Part shown: in pieces, positions 35,115 through 44,394 of the stretch
Layout: the number at the start of each line of letters is the position of its first letter
Position numbering within the stretch: position 1 is the first letter of the stretch
Assembly (NCBI RefSeq): GCF_014333615.1
Contig: NZ_JACSCY010000014.1
Span: forward strand, 62,001-126,000
Length of the DNA: 64,000 nt
Direction of reading: 5' to 3'
Source of the DNA: Hymenobacter citatus
GTDB taxonomy: Bacteria; Bacteroidota; Bacteroidia; Cytophagales; Hymenobacteraceae
Notes under the pieces: generated by a model
What the model was told of the DNA's origin: nothing
Seen by the model: the letters and a program-made list of their open reading frames with translations, nothing else
The model's database searches: none
Position numbers and translations under genes: made by a program

Positions 35115-35701
35115 AGTGTGGCTACCCTCCCGCCCGTGGGCACGCCTAGGAGGAGAAGGTAGCGGTAAATCGTGGCACGGCCTACGCCCAGCAACTGACC
35201 GATTTCGGCTACCGTTTTGTCCTGCTGCAGATACAATGTTTTCGCCGCCTGCGCTTTCGACAGCGCTTCTTTTGAAAGCCCCTTGGGCCGGCCGCCCTGC
35301 CGACCGCGGGCCCGCGCAGCCGTTAAGCCCGCTTTAGTGCGTTCCCGAATGATATCGCGCTCGAATTCCGCTAGGGAAGCAAACAGATTAAACATAAGCC
35401 TGCCCTGGGCAGTGGTCGTATCCAGGTGGTCCTGCAGACTGATGAACTGCACCCCGCGCTCCTGAAAACCGGTCACCAAGGTCACCAGGTCTTTGAGCGA
35501 GCGCCCGAGTCGGTCGAGTTTCCACACCACGAGGGTATCCCCCACGCGAAGCCGCGTGAGTAAGTGTTGTAGCGCCGGCCGCTCTTTCACGGAAGATACT
35601 TTTTCCTGGGCTATCTCATCGCAGCCATAGGCTTGCAAGGCATCGGTCTGTAGGTGCAACTGCTGGTCAGCGGTGCTCACGCGGGCGTAGCCAAAAATCA
35701 T
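35102..35701 (-). CDS. Serine recombinase (resolvase/invertase family)
   Basis: 199 residues, full length. The catalytic domain opens MIFGYARVSTADQQLHLQ, with the active Ser in ARVST; conserved VVWKLDRLGRSLKDLV and MFNLFASLAEFERDIIRERT follow. The C-terminal GRPKGLSKEALSKAQAAKTL and TVAEIGQLLGVGRATIYRYL form a Hin-type helix-turn-helix. It may resolve plasmid multimers or transposition intermediates. A short inverted repeat just upstream (35707-35761) could be its site. Neighbouring IS and broken genes suggest the zone has recombined often. Confidence 0.92.
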   Translation of the reverse strand: MIFGYARVSTADQQLHLQTDALQAYGCDEIAQEKVSSVKERPALQHLLTRLRVGDTLVVWKLDRLGRSLKDLVTLVTGFQERGVQFISLQDHLDTTTAQGRLMFNLFASLAEFERDIIRERTKAGLTAARARGRQGGRPKGLSKEALSKAQAAKTLYLQQDKTVAEIGQLLGVGRATIYRYLLLLGVPTGGRVATLPSV

Positions 35702-35706
35702 CGGTG

Positions 35707-35761
35707 TGTTCTCAGAAAGTCAAAGGGCACGAAGATACTGAGCTGTTGATTGCTGAGAACA
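35707..35761. repeat. Inverted repeat upstream of the recombinase, candidate res site
   Basis: TGTTCTCAG (35707-35715) and CTGAGAACA (35753-35761) are exact inverted copies 37 bases apart, directly upstream of the serine recombinase start. Resolvases often bind such sites beside their own gene. The central dinucleotide cannot be placed. Confidence 0.3.
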
Positions 35762-35824
35762 GGAAGCGAGACAAAACCAAGCAGACAGACCGCTACCGGA
35801 TCGGCGGCGGCGGGCGTCTTGGAA

Positions 35825-35847
35825 AAACGTCCGTGGCTGTTGCAGAA
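35825..35847 (+). repeat. IS left terminal inverted repeat
   Basis: Starts AAACGTCCGTGG and ends TTGCAGAA; it matches the right end except for two adjacent bases (TC instead of GA at positions 6-7). Confidence 0.8.
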
Positions 35848-35858
35848 CTCAAGCGCTG

Positions 35859-37403
35859 CTAGGTACTTTCGCGACCACTAAGTCTGTTTGTCAGTTGGCG
35901 GCTCCTTTTGCCTCGCTGGAACAGGCAAATCGGACAAGGTATAGGAGGCCTGGGTAGGGCTACTGCCACGCCTAGGAGCTGCTTCGGCTGATACTTCAGG
36001 AGCTTTTTCAGATTGTAGGCCATCGCCGCCAGCAGCATCGTCTTGTGGGCACTGGCGCGACCACGCGTGTTGAGCCGGCGCAGACCGTACTGGTGTAACA
36101 GGCTGCCAAACACGGGTTCCACCGTGCTTTGTCGCCGCAGGCGCATCTGCTGGCCTAGCTGGCTCTGCTGTCGTTGCAGGGCCCGTCGATAGTGCGCGTC
36201 GTAGGCCGTGCGCGTAATCTGGCGGCATTTGCTCTTGGGGGCACACGCCCCTTTGCGCGGGCAGTGCTGGCAGGCTTGATAGGGTGCGCGGTAGATCTTC
36301 TGCAACCCGCCGTCGGCATTCGTATCGTACGTCTTGAAGGGTAGCGTCTCGCCCGCCGGACAGGTAAACTGATCCGTCTGCGGATCATAGGGAAAGCCCT
36401 CGATGATGGGTTTGTACTTGCCGAACACGGGGATCCACGGGGTAATACCTTGTTGCTCGAGCAGCGCATAATTCACGCCATTGGAGTAGCCGGCATCGGC
36501 CAGCACAGCCTGTAAGTACAACCCGTTGGCGCCTAAGCGCTGTTGCAGCCCCTGCACGATGCCGGGCAAGTGCACACTGTCGCGGCTGTCGGCGAAATCC
36601 GCTTGCACCTGACTGATCACGCCCCGGGCGGTGTCCACAGCCAACGAACACAGGTAATTCAGGGCCCGCGCTTTACCCGGCTTGACGGAGATACGGGCCT
36701 CGGGATCGGTGGGACTGTAATGCGTTTTATTGCTCACCAGCTGCGCCTGCGCGTGTTGCGCCCCTAACGGGCTACTGGTAGTAACGTGGCGACGGGCACG
36801 GCGCGCAGCCTCCCGCCGCAAGCGATGGGCTGGGGCTGATAACACCGCGCTGGGGTGCGGCGGCTTTGGGGTGGCCCCCAGGGATGCCCTCTCTACCGGC
36901 TCGGACGCCACAGGGACCGGCGGTTGCTTTTCTTGGAGGCGGTCCAGTGACGCGTTGGCCTTCACGGGGGCCGAATCGACGGCCTGTGTGTCTCCGCTCA
37001 CCAAGCCGCGGGCCACGCACTGGGCAAACACGTGGTCGAACAGGTGCTCAAAGACAGTGGCTGGGATGAGCTGGCGGGTGCGGCTCACCGTCGAGTGCCA
37101 CGGTAAGTTCTCATCGACCTCGTAGCCCAGAAAGAAGAGGATGTCGAGCCGTAGGGCACAGTGCTCGATCAGGCGGCGGTCGCTAACCAGGTTTTCCAGC
37201 CGGCCCACGAGCACGAGCTTGAAGAAAACCACCGGGTCGAGCGAGGGCTGCCCGGTGTGACTATAGAGGTCTTGGGTCTGCTCGTAGAGAAACGACCAGT
37301 CCACCACCTCGGCCAGCCGGCGGTAGAGATTATACGACGGAACGCGCTCGGAGAGCCGAAAGCGAGCCACCTCTTTGTCGAGAAACTGCTTCTTGCCTTG
37401 CAT
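35859..37403 (-). CDS. IS1182-family transposase
   Basis: 514 residues from the ATG at 37403; the frame runs back to 37496 across the inverted repeat, so the later start is right. The N-terminal DUF772-type domain is seen as GQPSLDPVVFFKLVLVGRL and LCALRLDILFFLGYEVDE-like text (here CALRLDILFFLGYEVDENLP), followed by DDE segments TQAVDSAPVKANAS and VLADAGYSNG. A Cys cluster CQHCPRKGACAPKSKC precedes the final RRQSTVEPVFGSLLHQYGLR, with the catalytic Glu. The C-terminal tail is intact, so the element may still move. Confidence 0.9.
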   Translation of the reverse strand: MQGKKQFLDKEVARFRLSERVPSYNLYRRLAEVVDWSFLYEQTQDLYSHTGQPSLDPVVFFKLVLVGRLENLVSDRRLIEHCALRLDILFFLGYEVDENLPWHSTVSRTRQLIPATVFEHLFDHVFAQCVARGLVSGDTQAVDSAPVKANASLDRLQEKQPPVPVASEPVERASLGATPKPPHPSAVLSAPAHRLRREAARRARRHVTTSSPLGAQHAQAQLVSNKTHYSPTDPEARISVKPGKARALNYLCSLAVDTARGVISQVQADFADSRDSVHLPGIVQGLQQRLGANGLYLQAVLADAGYSNGVNYALLEQQGITPWIPVFGKYKPIIEGFPYDPQTDQFTCPAGETLPFKTYDTNADGGLQKIYRAPYQACQHCPRKGACAPKSKCRQITRTAYDAHYRRALQRQQSQLGQQMRLRRQSTVEPVFGSLLHQYGLRRLNTRGRASAHKTMLLAAMAYNLKKLLKYQPKQLLGVAVALPRPPIPCPICLFQRGKRSRQLTNRLSGREST

Positions 37404-37441
37404 CCACTCTCTACGGACTAGGCAAGGGAAAAGGATAGGCC

Positions 37442-37464
37442 TTCTGCAACAGCCACGTCCGTTT
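37442..37464 (-). repeat. IS right terminal inverted repeat
   Basis: Read on the minus strand it starts AAACGGACGTGG and ends TTGCAGAA, 39 bases before the transposase start. Confidence 0.8.
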
Positions 37465-37495
37465 AACGGGACGTATAAGACACGCCTACCAGGCA

Positions 37496-37825
37496 CTACA
37501 GCATCTCCAGCGGCCTGCGTTTACCGGGGAGGGGAAAGGCAGCATCCAACGCGGCCCAGTCGCTGACCGACAAGGGCAGCTCGGCGGCCGCCCGGTTTTC
37601 CTGCACATGGGCGACGCTGCCTGCATTGGGGATGGCCAGCACCTGCTCCTGACGCAGGACCCAGGCCAGGGCCACCTGCGCCGGCGTCGCGCCTAAGCCC
37701 GCCGCGATTTCTTGAAGCCGAGCGTTTTGGAGCAGCCGTCCTTGTTCGATCGGGCTGTAGGCCATCATTGGCATGCCCCGGCTCGCGAGCCACGGCAACA
37801 GGTCGTACTCCGGGCTGCGCCGCCA
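37496..37825 (-). pseudogene. Aldo/keto reductase, C-terminal remnant
   Basis: About 110 codons match the C-terminal half of an aldo/keto reductase: SPEYDLLPWLASRGMPMMAY, then SPIEQGRLL, then GATPAQVALAWVLRQEQVLA and IPNAGSVAHVQENRAA, to a natural stop at 37496. The catalytic Tyr/Lys/Asp half is missing; homology stops near 37825, where a response-regulator remnant on the other strand begins. The piece has no start of its own. Confidence 0.75.
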
Positions 37826-37826
37826 A

Positions 37827-38406
37827 TCGGTGGACCTGCTATTGTTGGGTGTGCAGATGCCCGCAATAATAGGCCTGACGTTGCTGCGCCTGCTGCCCCG
37901 CAAACCCATAGTCACCCTGACTACGGCCTACTCCGAGTACACGCTGGAGAGCTACGACCTGGATATGGTGGATTACCTACTCAAGCCTATCACATTCGAC
38001 CGGTTTTTGCGGGCCATCCACAAAGCCTACGCCCGGCAAGAGCGCGCCCCGGTAGCGGGCCTAACCGCCCCGCCGGCGACGACACTGAAGTCCGACGAGC
38101 CGGCCTATCTGTTCGTCAACGATGGCGCAACAGCTGCGCAAAGTGTGGTGGGCCGATGTGCTGTACGTGGAGGGCCTGCGCGACTACGTGACGTTGTACA
38201 CCCGGCAGCGCAAAATCGTGACGTTGCAGCTGCTCAAAACCTTGCAGCAGCAGCTCCCCGCCAACATCCACCATTCCTGCATCGTGGCCCTGGACGCCAT
38301 TGATATAACCCACAAAGACAACGTGCAAATCGGCGAGCGGCAGCTGTCCATCAGTGCACCCTACAGCAAAAGCTTCCAGGAAGCCGTCGAGCGGTACCGG
38401 ATATGA
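37827..38406 (+). pseudogene. LytTR-type response regulator, truncated and frameshifted
   Basis: The first part is the middle and end of a receiver domain: SVDLLLLGVQMP, then TAYSEYTLESYDLDMVDYLL, then KPITFDRFLRAI. The normal phosphoacceptor Asp in LDIQMP is replaced by Gly (LGVQMP). The N-terminal 50 residues are absent. Near 38120-38135 the frame shifts, and the LytTR DNA-binding domain continues in the next frame (WWADVLYVEGLRDYVTLYTR ... ISAPYSKSFQEAVERYRI) to a stop at 38406. Truncation, shift and lost Asp together mean it is dead. Confidence 0.75.
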
Positions 38407-38874
38407 GTGCCCAGCCGGACAGCAGAAAAGGGGCAAAACTACGGCTACTGGTACACGGTGGTAACGCGTAAGGAGGGAGTTTTAGGAGAAACAGGACACA
38501 TTATGTCATAGGTATCCGACCACCTCAACTCTCTGTTCGTTAGTGGCGCAACAAATGACGGAGTATATAGCTTCGACCACCATCATATTGTTCAAAATTA
38601 TTGCGTTTTAAGCGTCAAACTCGGGACTATATTCTCCTACGTTGCTTGGCAGTGCAGCACGCATTTATCCTGTAAATAATTGACTTATTGATAGTTAACA
38701 GATGAATATTGGCGATTTGAACGCGTTCTAAAAAGAAATGCTAAAACTGTTTAGCAAGCTGTTACGCGGCATTAGCCTAGTAAACTTAACACCCTATTTT
38801 CTATATTCGGCTATACTGCGGTGTAGCTGACAACCCACTAAAATACAATCCATTATCAACCTAACCTTACGCTT
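38407..38874 (+). promoter_or_regulatory. Gene-free region with an inverted repeat upstream of the GxGYxYP gene
   Basis: About 470 bases without a gene. TGCTAAA (38739-38745) and TTTAGCA (38750-38756) form a perfect operator-like repeat with a 4-base spacer, 119 bases before the next ATG, a form typical of LacI-type operators. No adjacent regulator gene of that family is present. Confidence 0.35.
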
Positions 38875-41133
38875 ATGCTTCCTTCATTCAGAATCCAGAG
38901 TATGGTGCTTTTGTGCCTACTCCAGTTGCTTATCGTTCCTACAAAGGCCCAAGTAAAATGGCCGGCTGGTCAGCTGCTTCCATCCTTTCCGGCACCCGCC
39001 CAAACGCAGGATCTTATCTATTTACGCGAAGTTACTTCCCGTTGGGAAGCCGAAGGCTCGTCGCTTGGACATGGTACGGGACGCCTGGAAAGCGATGGGT
39101 GGCTGTGCCAGACGGGCATTGACGAGCCTAACCGGCACATGGTCTACGGCCCCTATGTCACCACTGTGCCGGCTGGGGCCCAGGTAGCCGAGTTCCGCTT
39201 GAAGGTCGATAACAATACCGCTAACAACGATTCGATTGTGGATCTGGACGTGCGCAATGCCACCACGGGCCAGACGCTGGCCGTGCGGACGCTCACCCGA
39301 CGGCAATTTCCAGTCGCCTCCGACTACACCACCTTTACGTTGCCATTTACGCTACCAGCGGCCAACCAATCATTGGAATTGCGCGTGTTTTGGCGCGGCA
39401 CTTCCTACACGAAAGTGGACTGGGTTGGCCTGCAGCAAAATCAATCGGCTGCCGAACTGTATTTGTTTGCGTCGCTGAAAGGCATCGTGAATAAGAAACA
39501 GCCACGCATCTTCTCTTACGAAGGCGACGCCTTCGCGGAAGGCCCCTATACCTGGCTGGAGTCGTTGGGATTGAACTGGTCGGAGCCCGCGGATAAGTGG
39601 GACCTGATTACGAAGTACCGGGGCGAGGTAGCGGGCCTGATCGTCTATGATCCTGCTCAAATTCACACCGTGAATCTGGCAACACTGTTGGCCGACGATA
39701 AAAAAGCCCTGATTGCCTCGCCAGACTTGGTTTCTCGGCTTACGGCCGCGCCCTACAATTTGCCGGTCCTGCTTGATTTGCGCGGCCAGTTTAGCAGCAA
39801 ACTGCAAGTGTATCAGACCATTTATGAGACGTATTGGCCGAAGCTTGATCATCGGCTGCTGATTGGGTTGAATCCAGAAGCCCACAAAGCCTCTCTGCGG
39901 GAATACGCCACGGCGCTTGGAGCCGCCGTAATCTGGCTGGATCCGAAAGTGGCCGGGGAGAGTGAACTTCTGAATAGCTTCCTAGCCTCTATGCCGGCTG
40001 GCTCGAACATGATGGGGTGGTGGCCGGAGGAGCAACCCGGCGTGGAGCGCGCTTCCAGCTACGGCATTGCCACCATCGCCAGCGACTACGCCACCAACCT
40101 GACCATGCATAGCGGAATGCCCCGAAAAGTAACTCTGAAGCCTATTCCGCCGAAACCCGCCCTGCAAAACAAGATCTACGTGGCCTTTATCCTGAGTGAT
40201 GGCGACAACCTGCAATACGTTGAGCACCTGATGCGAAAGCTCTGGAATAACCCCGACCGAGGAGCAGTGCCGATGGGCTGGACGCTCTCCCCGGCCATGC
40301 TGGATGCCATGCCGGGCGCCCTGAACTACTACTGGCAAACCGCTACGGCCAACGACAACCTGATTTCGGGCCCTTCGGGCTACGGGTATGCCTACCCCAA
40401 CAACTTTCCCAATCAGCAGGCTTTAAACCAGTTCGTGGCGAAAACCGAAGACTACAACCGGCGGGCGGGCTTCCGAGTGGTCACGGTGTGGAACACCATC
40501 AGTGGCGGCATCAACGAGAATGTGGGCCAGAGCTTCGCCGAGCAAGCACCCTCTTTGCTGGGGTTGACGGCCCAAAACACGGGCGGCGGCCTGACCATCT
40601 ACCAGCAGCGGTTGCCTGGTATGGCCCTTGCCTGCAACTACTGCACAAACGAGCAAGCCATGCAAGACCACATTGCCACGGCTTCGGCCGGGTGGGATGG
40701 CAACTCGCCACGCTTCGTCATCATCCAGGCGCAGCCCTGGACCGATGTGAAACCCACCAATTTCAAAAACGTGGCCGCCTCCCTCACCACCGATTATGTG
40801 GTGGTGCGGCCAGACCATCTTTTCCAGCTGATTCGGGAGGCAAACGGCCTTGCCATTGATCCAGGCAGTGGGCCCTTAGGGACGCAGCCGGAGGCAGTGG
40901 GGAGAAAAGGAGAAATAACGCTCTATCCAAATCCGGCCACGAATGAACTGACGATTACCGGACTAGTGAAAGCGGCTGCCGTGACCATCTACGATCTGAC
41001 GGGCAAAGTGCTGGTCAGCACAACGCGCGTCGCACCCACCCAGCCGGTGCTGAGTGTAAAAAACCTGAAGCCCGGCGTCTATTTGCTTCGCGTGGCCGGG
41101 AAAGGCAGCGTGTATAAATTTATAAAAGAGTAA
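38875..41133 (+). CDS. Secreted GxGYxYP-domain protein with type IX sorting tail
   Basis: 752 residues. A signal peptide (MVLLCLLQLLIVPTKAQ region, ending near 26) is followed by a beta-rich N-terminal part (about 45-190, a galactose-binding-like sandwich) and then the GxGYxYP domain: IYVAFILSDGDNLQYVEHLM near 435 and the namesake GPSGYGYAYPNNF near 500. This domain is frequent in Bacteroidota proteins predicted to act on polysaccharides, but its activity is not established. The C terminus (ITLYPNPATNELTITGL ... GVYLLRVAGKG) is a T9SS sorting domain, so the protein is exported to the surface. Confidence 0.88.
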   Translation: MLPSFRIQSMVLLCLLQLLIVPTKAQVKWPAGQLLPSFPAPAQTQDLIYLREVTSRWEAEGSSLGHGTGRLESDGWLCQTGIDEPNRHMVYGPYVTTVPAGAQVAEFRLKVDNNTANNDSIVDLDVRNATTGQTLAVRTLTRRQFPVASDYTTFTLPFTLPAANQSLELRVFWRGTSYTKVDWVGLQQNQSAAELYLFASLKGIVNKKQPRIFSYEGDAFAEGPYTWLESLGLNWSEPADKWDLITKYRGEVAGLIVYDPAQIHTVNLATLLADDKKALIASPDLVSRLTAAPYNLPVLLDLRGQFSSKLQVYQTIYETYWPKLDHRLLIGLNPEAHKASLREYATALGAAVIWLDPKVAGESELLNSFLASMPAGSNMMGWWPEEQPGVERASSYGIATIASDYATNLTMHSGMPRKVTLKPIPPKPALQNKIYVAFILSDGDNLQYVEHLMRKLWNNPDRGAVPMGWTLSPAMLDAMPGALNYYWQTATANDNLISGPSGYGYAYPNNFPNQQALNQFVAKTEDYNRRAGFRVVTVWNTISGGINENVGQSFAEQAPSLLGLTAQNTGGGLTIYQQRLPGMALACNYCTNEQAMQDHIATASAGWDGNSPRFVIIQAQPWTDVKPTNFKNVAASLTTDYVVVRPDHLFQLIREANGLAIDPGSGPLGTQPEAVGRKGEITLYPNPATNELTITGLVKAAAVTIYDLTGKVLVSTTRVAPTQPVLSVKNLKPGVYLLRVAGKGSVYKFIKE

Positions 41134-41176
41134 TAAGACCTTCGCATCTACTGCGCGCCGGTTTCTTCGGGATGAC

Positions 41177-41216
41177 GTGGTACCCCGTGCCGCAGTAAAA
41201 CAGCACGGGGTACCAC
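41177..41216. terminator. Strong GC hairpin between convergent genes
   Basis: GTGGTACCCCGTGC (41177-41190) and GCACGGGGTACCAC (41203-41216) form a perfect 14-base stem with a 12-base loop, 44 bases after one stop and 127 before the other. Position between convergent genes indicates a two-way terminator. Confidence 0.65.
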
Positions 41217-41342
41217 CGAAAGCTTGGCCACTTTCTACCTAGGACTGTGTAGCGCAGCAGCCAAACATTCAGACGGAAAACCGCCAGTCACCCTATTTTG
41301 GGTATCTGCCGCATCAAAAACGTTACCAATGGCTTCGGAATA

Positions 41343-42269
41343 TTAGTGGAGGGGACGTCTTTTCAACATACCGCCAACGGCATCATCGACACTATGCTGC
41401 ACGATAAACGCGTGGGGGTCTAGTCGTTTCACTTCCTCCCGCAGGCCCGGTAATTCCAGCCGCGTCACGACCGTGAAAATGATGTTGCGTTCCTCGCGCT
41501 GCTGCCCCCGCTTTCCGTAGCCACTCTGCCCCTTGTAAATGGTAACCCCTCGCCCTAGGTGGGCGGTAATCGTCTCCCGAATGGCTTCATTATTCTCCGA
41601 GATGATTGTAACGCCCGTGTATTGCTCAATCCCAGTCAGGATAAAGTCCAGGGTTTTGGAGGCGGCAACGTAGGTTAAAATGGAGTACAGGGCTTCTGTT
41701 AACCCCAGTATGAAGGCTGCTACTCCGAAGATAAATACGTTCACCACCAAAATAATATCACTTACTTTCAGTAGCGGGGTACTGCGGTTAATAAGTAGCG
41801 CCAAAATCTCTGTGCCATCCAAGACGGCCCCACCTCGCATGGCTAAACCAATACCGGCCCCAATAAAAACGCCCCCGAATACGGATGTAAGCAACAAATC
41901 GGGGGTGAGGTCGGGGTAGGGGATGACGACGAGGCAGAGCGCTAGGCCAGCAATAGCGGCGGCGCTTTTCAGGGCGAAGCGCAGCCCCATTTGCCGGTAG
42001 CCCAGCAGCAAAAAGGGCAAATTAATGAGCAATAGTCCCCAGGAAAGTGGCAGGCCGAGCCCCGCCGATAAAAGCATGGAGATACCCGTAGCGCCTCCAT
42101 CAATGAAGTGACTTGAGAGCAGAAAACCCTTGAGTCCCATCCCCGCGGAGAGTATGCCCAGTAGGATGAATCCCAGGCTTTTCAAGCGGGTGAAAATACT
42201 TGTAGGAGATGGCGCAGGCGCAGGAGTGGAGACGCCCGTTAAGGGAGGAGTGGTGGAATGTTGAGACAT
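41343..42269 (-). CDS. YitT family membrane protein
   Basis: 308 residues from the ATG at 42269. After a Pro-rich N terminus come about five to six membrane helices (for example SLGFILLGILSAGMGLKGFL, GLPLSWGLLLINLPFLLLGY and ILVVNVFIFGVAAFILGLTE) with the family signature GGATGISML and GGAVLDGTEILALL. The C-terminal soluble part (TIYKGQSGYGKRGQQREERN) is the DUF2179 domain. The function is not known. It is alone in orientation with a small unknown gene upstream. Confidence 0.9.
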   Translation of the reverse strand: MSQHSTTPPLTGVSTPAPAPSPTSIFTRLKSLGFILLGILSAGMGLKGFLLSSHFIDGGATGISMLLSAGLGLPLSWGLLLINLPFLLLGYRQMGLRFALKSAAAIAGLALCLVVIPYPDLTPDLLLTSVFGGVFIGAGIGLAMRGGAVLDGTEILALLINRSTPLLKVSDIILVVNVFIFGVAAFILGLTEALYSILTYVAASKTLDFILTGIEQYTGVTIISENNEAIRETITAHLGRGVTIYKGQSGYGKRGQQREERNIIFTVVTRLELPGLREEVKRLDPHAFIVQHSVDDAVGGMLKRRPLH

Positions 42270-42338
42270 GAGCAAAAGAATGACTTGTGGGGGTAAAGAC
42301 GAGTGGGATGACCATTCCTGCGTAAGCGAAATCGGTCA

Positions 42339-42638
42339 TTACCAGTCTGCTGTGTGCAGGTTAAGTGTGTCCTGTTGGTTACTGCTGGAGAAGAAGGGTT
42401 CTACCGCTGCACCGTGGCTTGGGCTAGCCAGTTGTGCCGACTCCCTGCGCAGATCATTTACTTCGACTAGTAAGCCGAATATTAAGAAGGCGCCCATCGC
42501 GAGGGCACTGTAGAGCAAGGTAGAAGTCCAGCGAGTGGCCAGTTGCGGGGCCCAGAACATGCTGGTCCGCGGGCTGATGAGCCCAGTGAGTAAGAGAGTA
42601 AGGCTCAGCAAGACGATCAGGCCGAACAACGTTTCCAT
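42339..42638 (-). CDS. Small two-helix membrane protein
   Basis: 99 residues from the ATG at 42638; an upstream start would add 24 residues of low quality. Two hydrophobic helices are visible, LFGLIVLLSLTLLLTGL and LLYSALAMGAFLIFGLLVEV, followed by a polar tail. It lies 69 bases upstream of yitT on the same strand. I do not recognise a family, and no function can be given. Confidence 0.5.
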   Translation of the reverse strand: METLFGLIVLLSLTLLLTGLISPRTSMFWAPQLATRWTSTLLYSALAMGAFLIFGLLVEVNDLRRESAQLASPSHGAAVEPFFSSSNQQDTLNLHTADW

Positions 42639-43421
42639 ATAAAACAGAATGAGGGTGAAATCCGGTCCTGCCGCGGCATGGATTGCCTGTGCGCCAAAGC
42701 AGCGCGTCACGAATGCATCAACTTCGTGTCGAAGCCCATTTATCGCGCAAGGACAGCACGACCAAGCCGTCGAGGCAGGTACTGGAGCGAATTGGTTAAA
42801 GGGTAAGCAGCAGTTCCGCGGTAATAGGGGAGAGTAGCCGCTAAGAGCAGGGTACTGTTAGAATCTACCGCAGCCGCAAGCCAGCAGCTGCACTGCTGAC
42901 ATAAGAAGGCAGACAATTACCGAGAGAGGGTATCGGCAATTGCTGTGAAGGGGTACAGGAGCCAGTACGGCACTGCGTAGAGTGTCTAATCTACAGTACT
43001 ATCACGCCCCCTTGTAAAGCCGCGAGTTGCTTCGTCGCAACTGGGTTTGTGGTGGTGTTACGCGCACTAAGTATTCGTGCTACGTCGTGCTAGTGGGGGG
43101 ACATGGGTTTGCGCAAGCAAAAGACTCACCTGTACGCCGATAGAACAGGCCAGCTTCGTACGCTGCCATTCGCGACAATGCGGCAGAGTAGAGATGAAAC
43201 GACAGGATAGCATTTCGGCTACGAGCAGCCATTCGTGCTATGCACACAGCTAGAGCCACCGCGTAAAAAGTACGGCACCATGGGTAGCCGGGAGTGGGAC
43301 GTTGCCGAATATGATTGAAGCAGCAGCTTATATGCAGTGCAGAAATAAGGCGAACGAGGGCTGCGAGCCTACAGACAGCCTCTACTCGTTACGCAGCTGT
43401 CGTGTCCGGTGCTAGGCATAT
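42639..43421. other. Gene-free stretch
   Basis: About 780 bases with no supported gene, repeat or RNA. A few short frames exist but none has a plausible start or composition. Base composition is mixed and looks like decayed sequence. Confidence 0.45.
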
Positions 43422-43820
43422 TTAAGGAGCATTAGGCTGCAAGATGGCGCGTAGTAACCGGTGGCACGTACGGGTTGGTACCGCCAGCAGGGCATGGTCC
43501 AACACGGGTAAGGCCGGATACAAACAAAAACGCTGTAGCTCGTTCGGGCCTGCAAGCGTAGCCCACAGGTGGTCACTCAGGAGTACTATCACGCGCGGGG
43601 CCAGTACCATGGAGTCCTTGCACACGCGTTCTTGCTCATCCAGTGCAAGCGTCTTACCTTTCTGCTGATAAGGACGAATCACGCCATGATGGGCAGGATG
43701 ATCCTGGTGTACGACAGCGGGTTGACTGCTTGTAGAAACAACAGGCCCAATCAACCCTAACCATCCCAGTAGTAGTCCTACAGGAAGCAGAAGATAAATG
43801 GTAAGGGCGAGTCGTTTCAA
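43422..43820 (-). CDS. Hypothetical exported or anchored protein
   Basis: 132 residues. The N terminus MKRLALTIYLLLPVGLLLGW is a signal peptide or anchor. The rest has His-rich HQDHPAHHGVI and a hydrophobic VIVLLSDHLWATLAG segment. No family is recognised and the gene stands alone between two empty stretches, so it is only a moderate call. Confidence 0.4.
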   Translation of the reverse strand: MKRLALTIYLLLPVGLLLGWLGLIGPVVSTSSQPAVVHQDHPAHHGVIRPYQQKGKTLALDEQERVCKDSMVLAPRVIVLLSDHLWATLAGPNELQRFCLYPALPVLDHALLAVPTRTCHRLLRAILQPNAP

Positions 43821-44394
43821 AAGGGCTGGAATGGATACGAGGCGTACGCAATAATCCGGGGTAGCTGATACCCGTGTTAGCGGTTAGCGGAATGCAACTA
43901 CTTCAAAAAGAACTGTAGTAGAAACAAAAAGTTCTCTATCGGTTGATCCTGCAATTTTGTTGTCCGTTTCGAAGAGTATTGGCCTACTTAATAGCAGCGA
44001 GGGCGTAAAATTACGGTAAGCGACTCCGAGAAAGGCTCAGAAATTCACAACTTATTGATTTATTGCACAATGTAGGCTTTCGTAACACAGAAAGGCTCCA
44101 AAGAAGGCTCAGGAAGACAGTCCAAAAACAAAACGGCTGTCAGGTTATTGAACCTAACTTATTGAGCTAAACCAAACGTCTTTTCAAGATACCTCCGTTT
44201 TATGGGAGGGACGAGACAGTAAAAAAATTGGACTACAGCCCAACCAGGGATTCGGATTCGTACGCTTGTGCTATCCTGAATAGGAATATAAGGTTACGAT
44301 AGCAGCCACGTAACGGAACTAGCCGTTTGTTAGTAGCTCGCCTGTTTAACGCCTACATTTGACGGCATCATTTTCTGCTGTTACTCCCGTCCGC
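43821..44394. other. Gene-free stretch
   Basis: About 570 bases. I see no gene; the right part must contain the promoter of the following AlbA_2 gene. No strong inverted repeat was found. Confidence 0.45.

Larger units (their letters stand above)
35825..37464 (-). mobile_element. Complete IS1182-family insertion sequence
   Basis: About 1.64 kb bounded by 23-base terminal inverted repeats: left 35825-35847 and right 37442-37464, which agree at 21 of 23 positions and share the core CGTGGCTGTTGCAGAA. One transposase gene fills it. Flanking bases show no clear target duplication. It lies 32 bases beyond the stop of an aldo/keto reductase remnant. Confidence 0.85.

Noticed and set aside
35815..37475. 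Target-site duplication around the IS1182 element
   Set aside because: Bases next to the two inverted repeats do not match convincingly, so no duplication is claimed.
42840..43400. Short frames in the empty stretch after the small membrane gene
   Set aside because: No plausible start, composition or family pattern; treated as gene-free.
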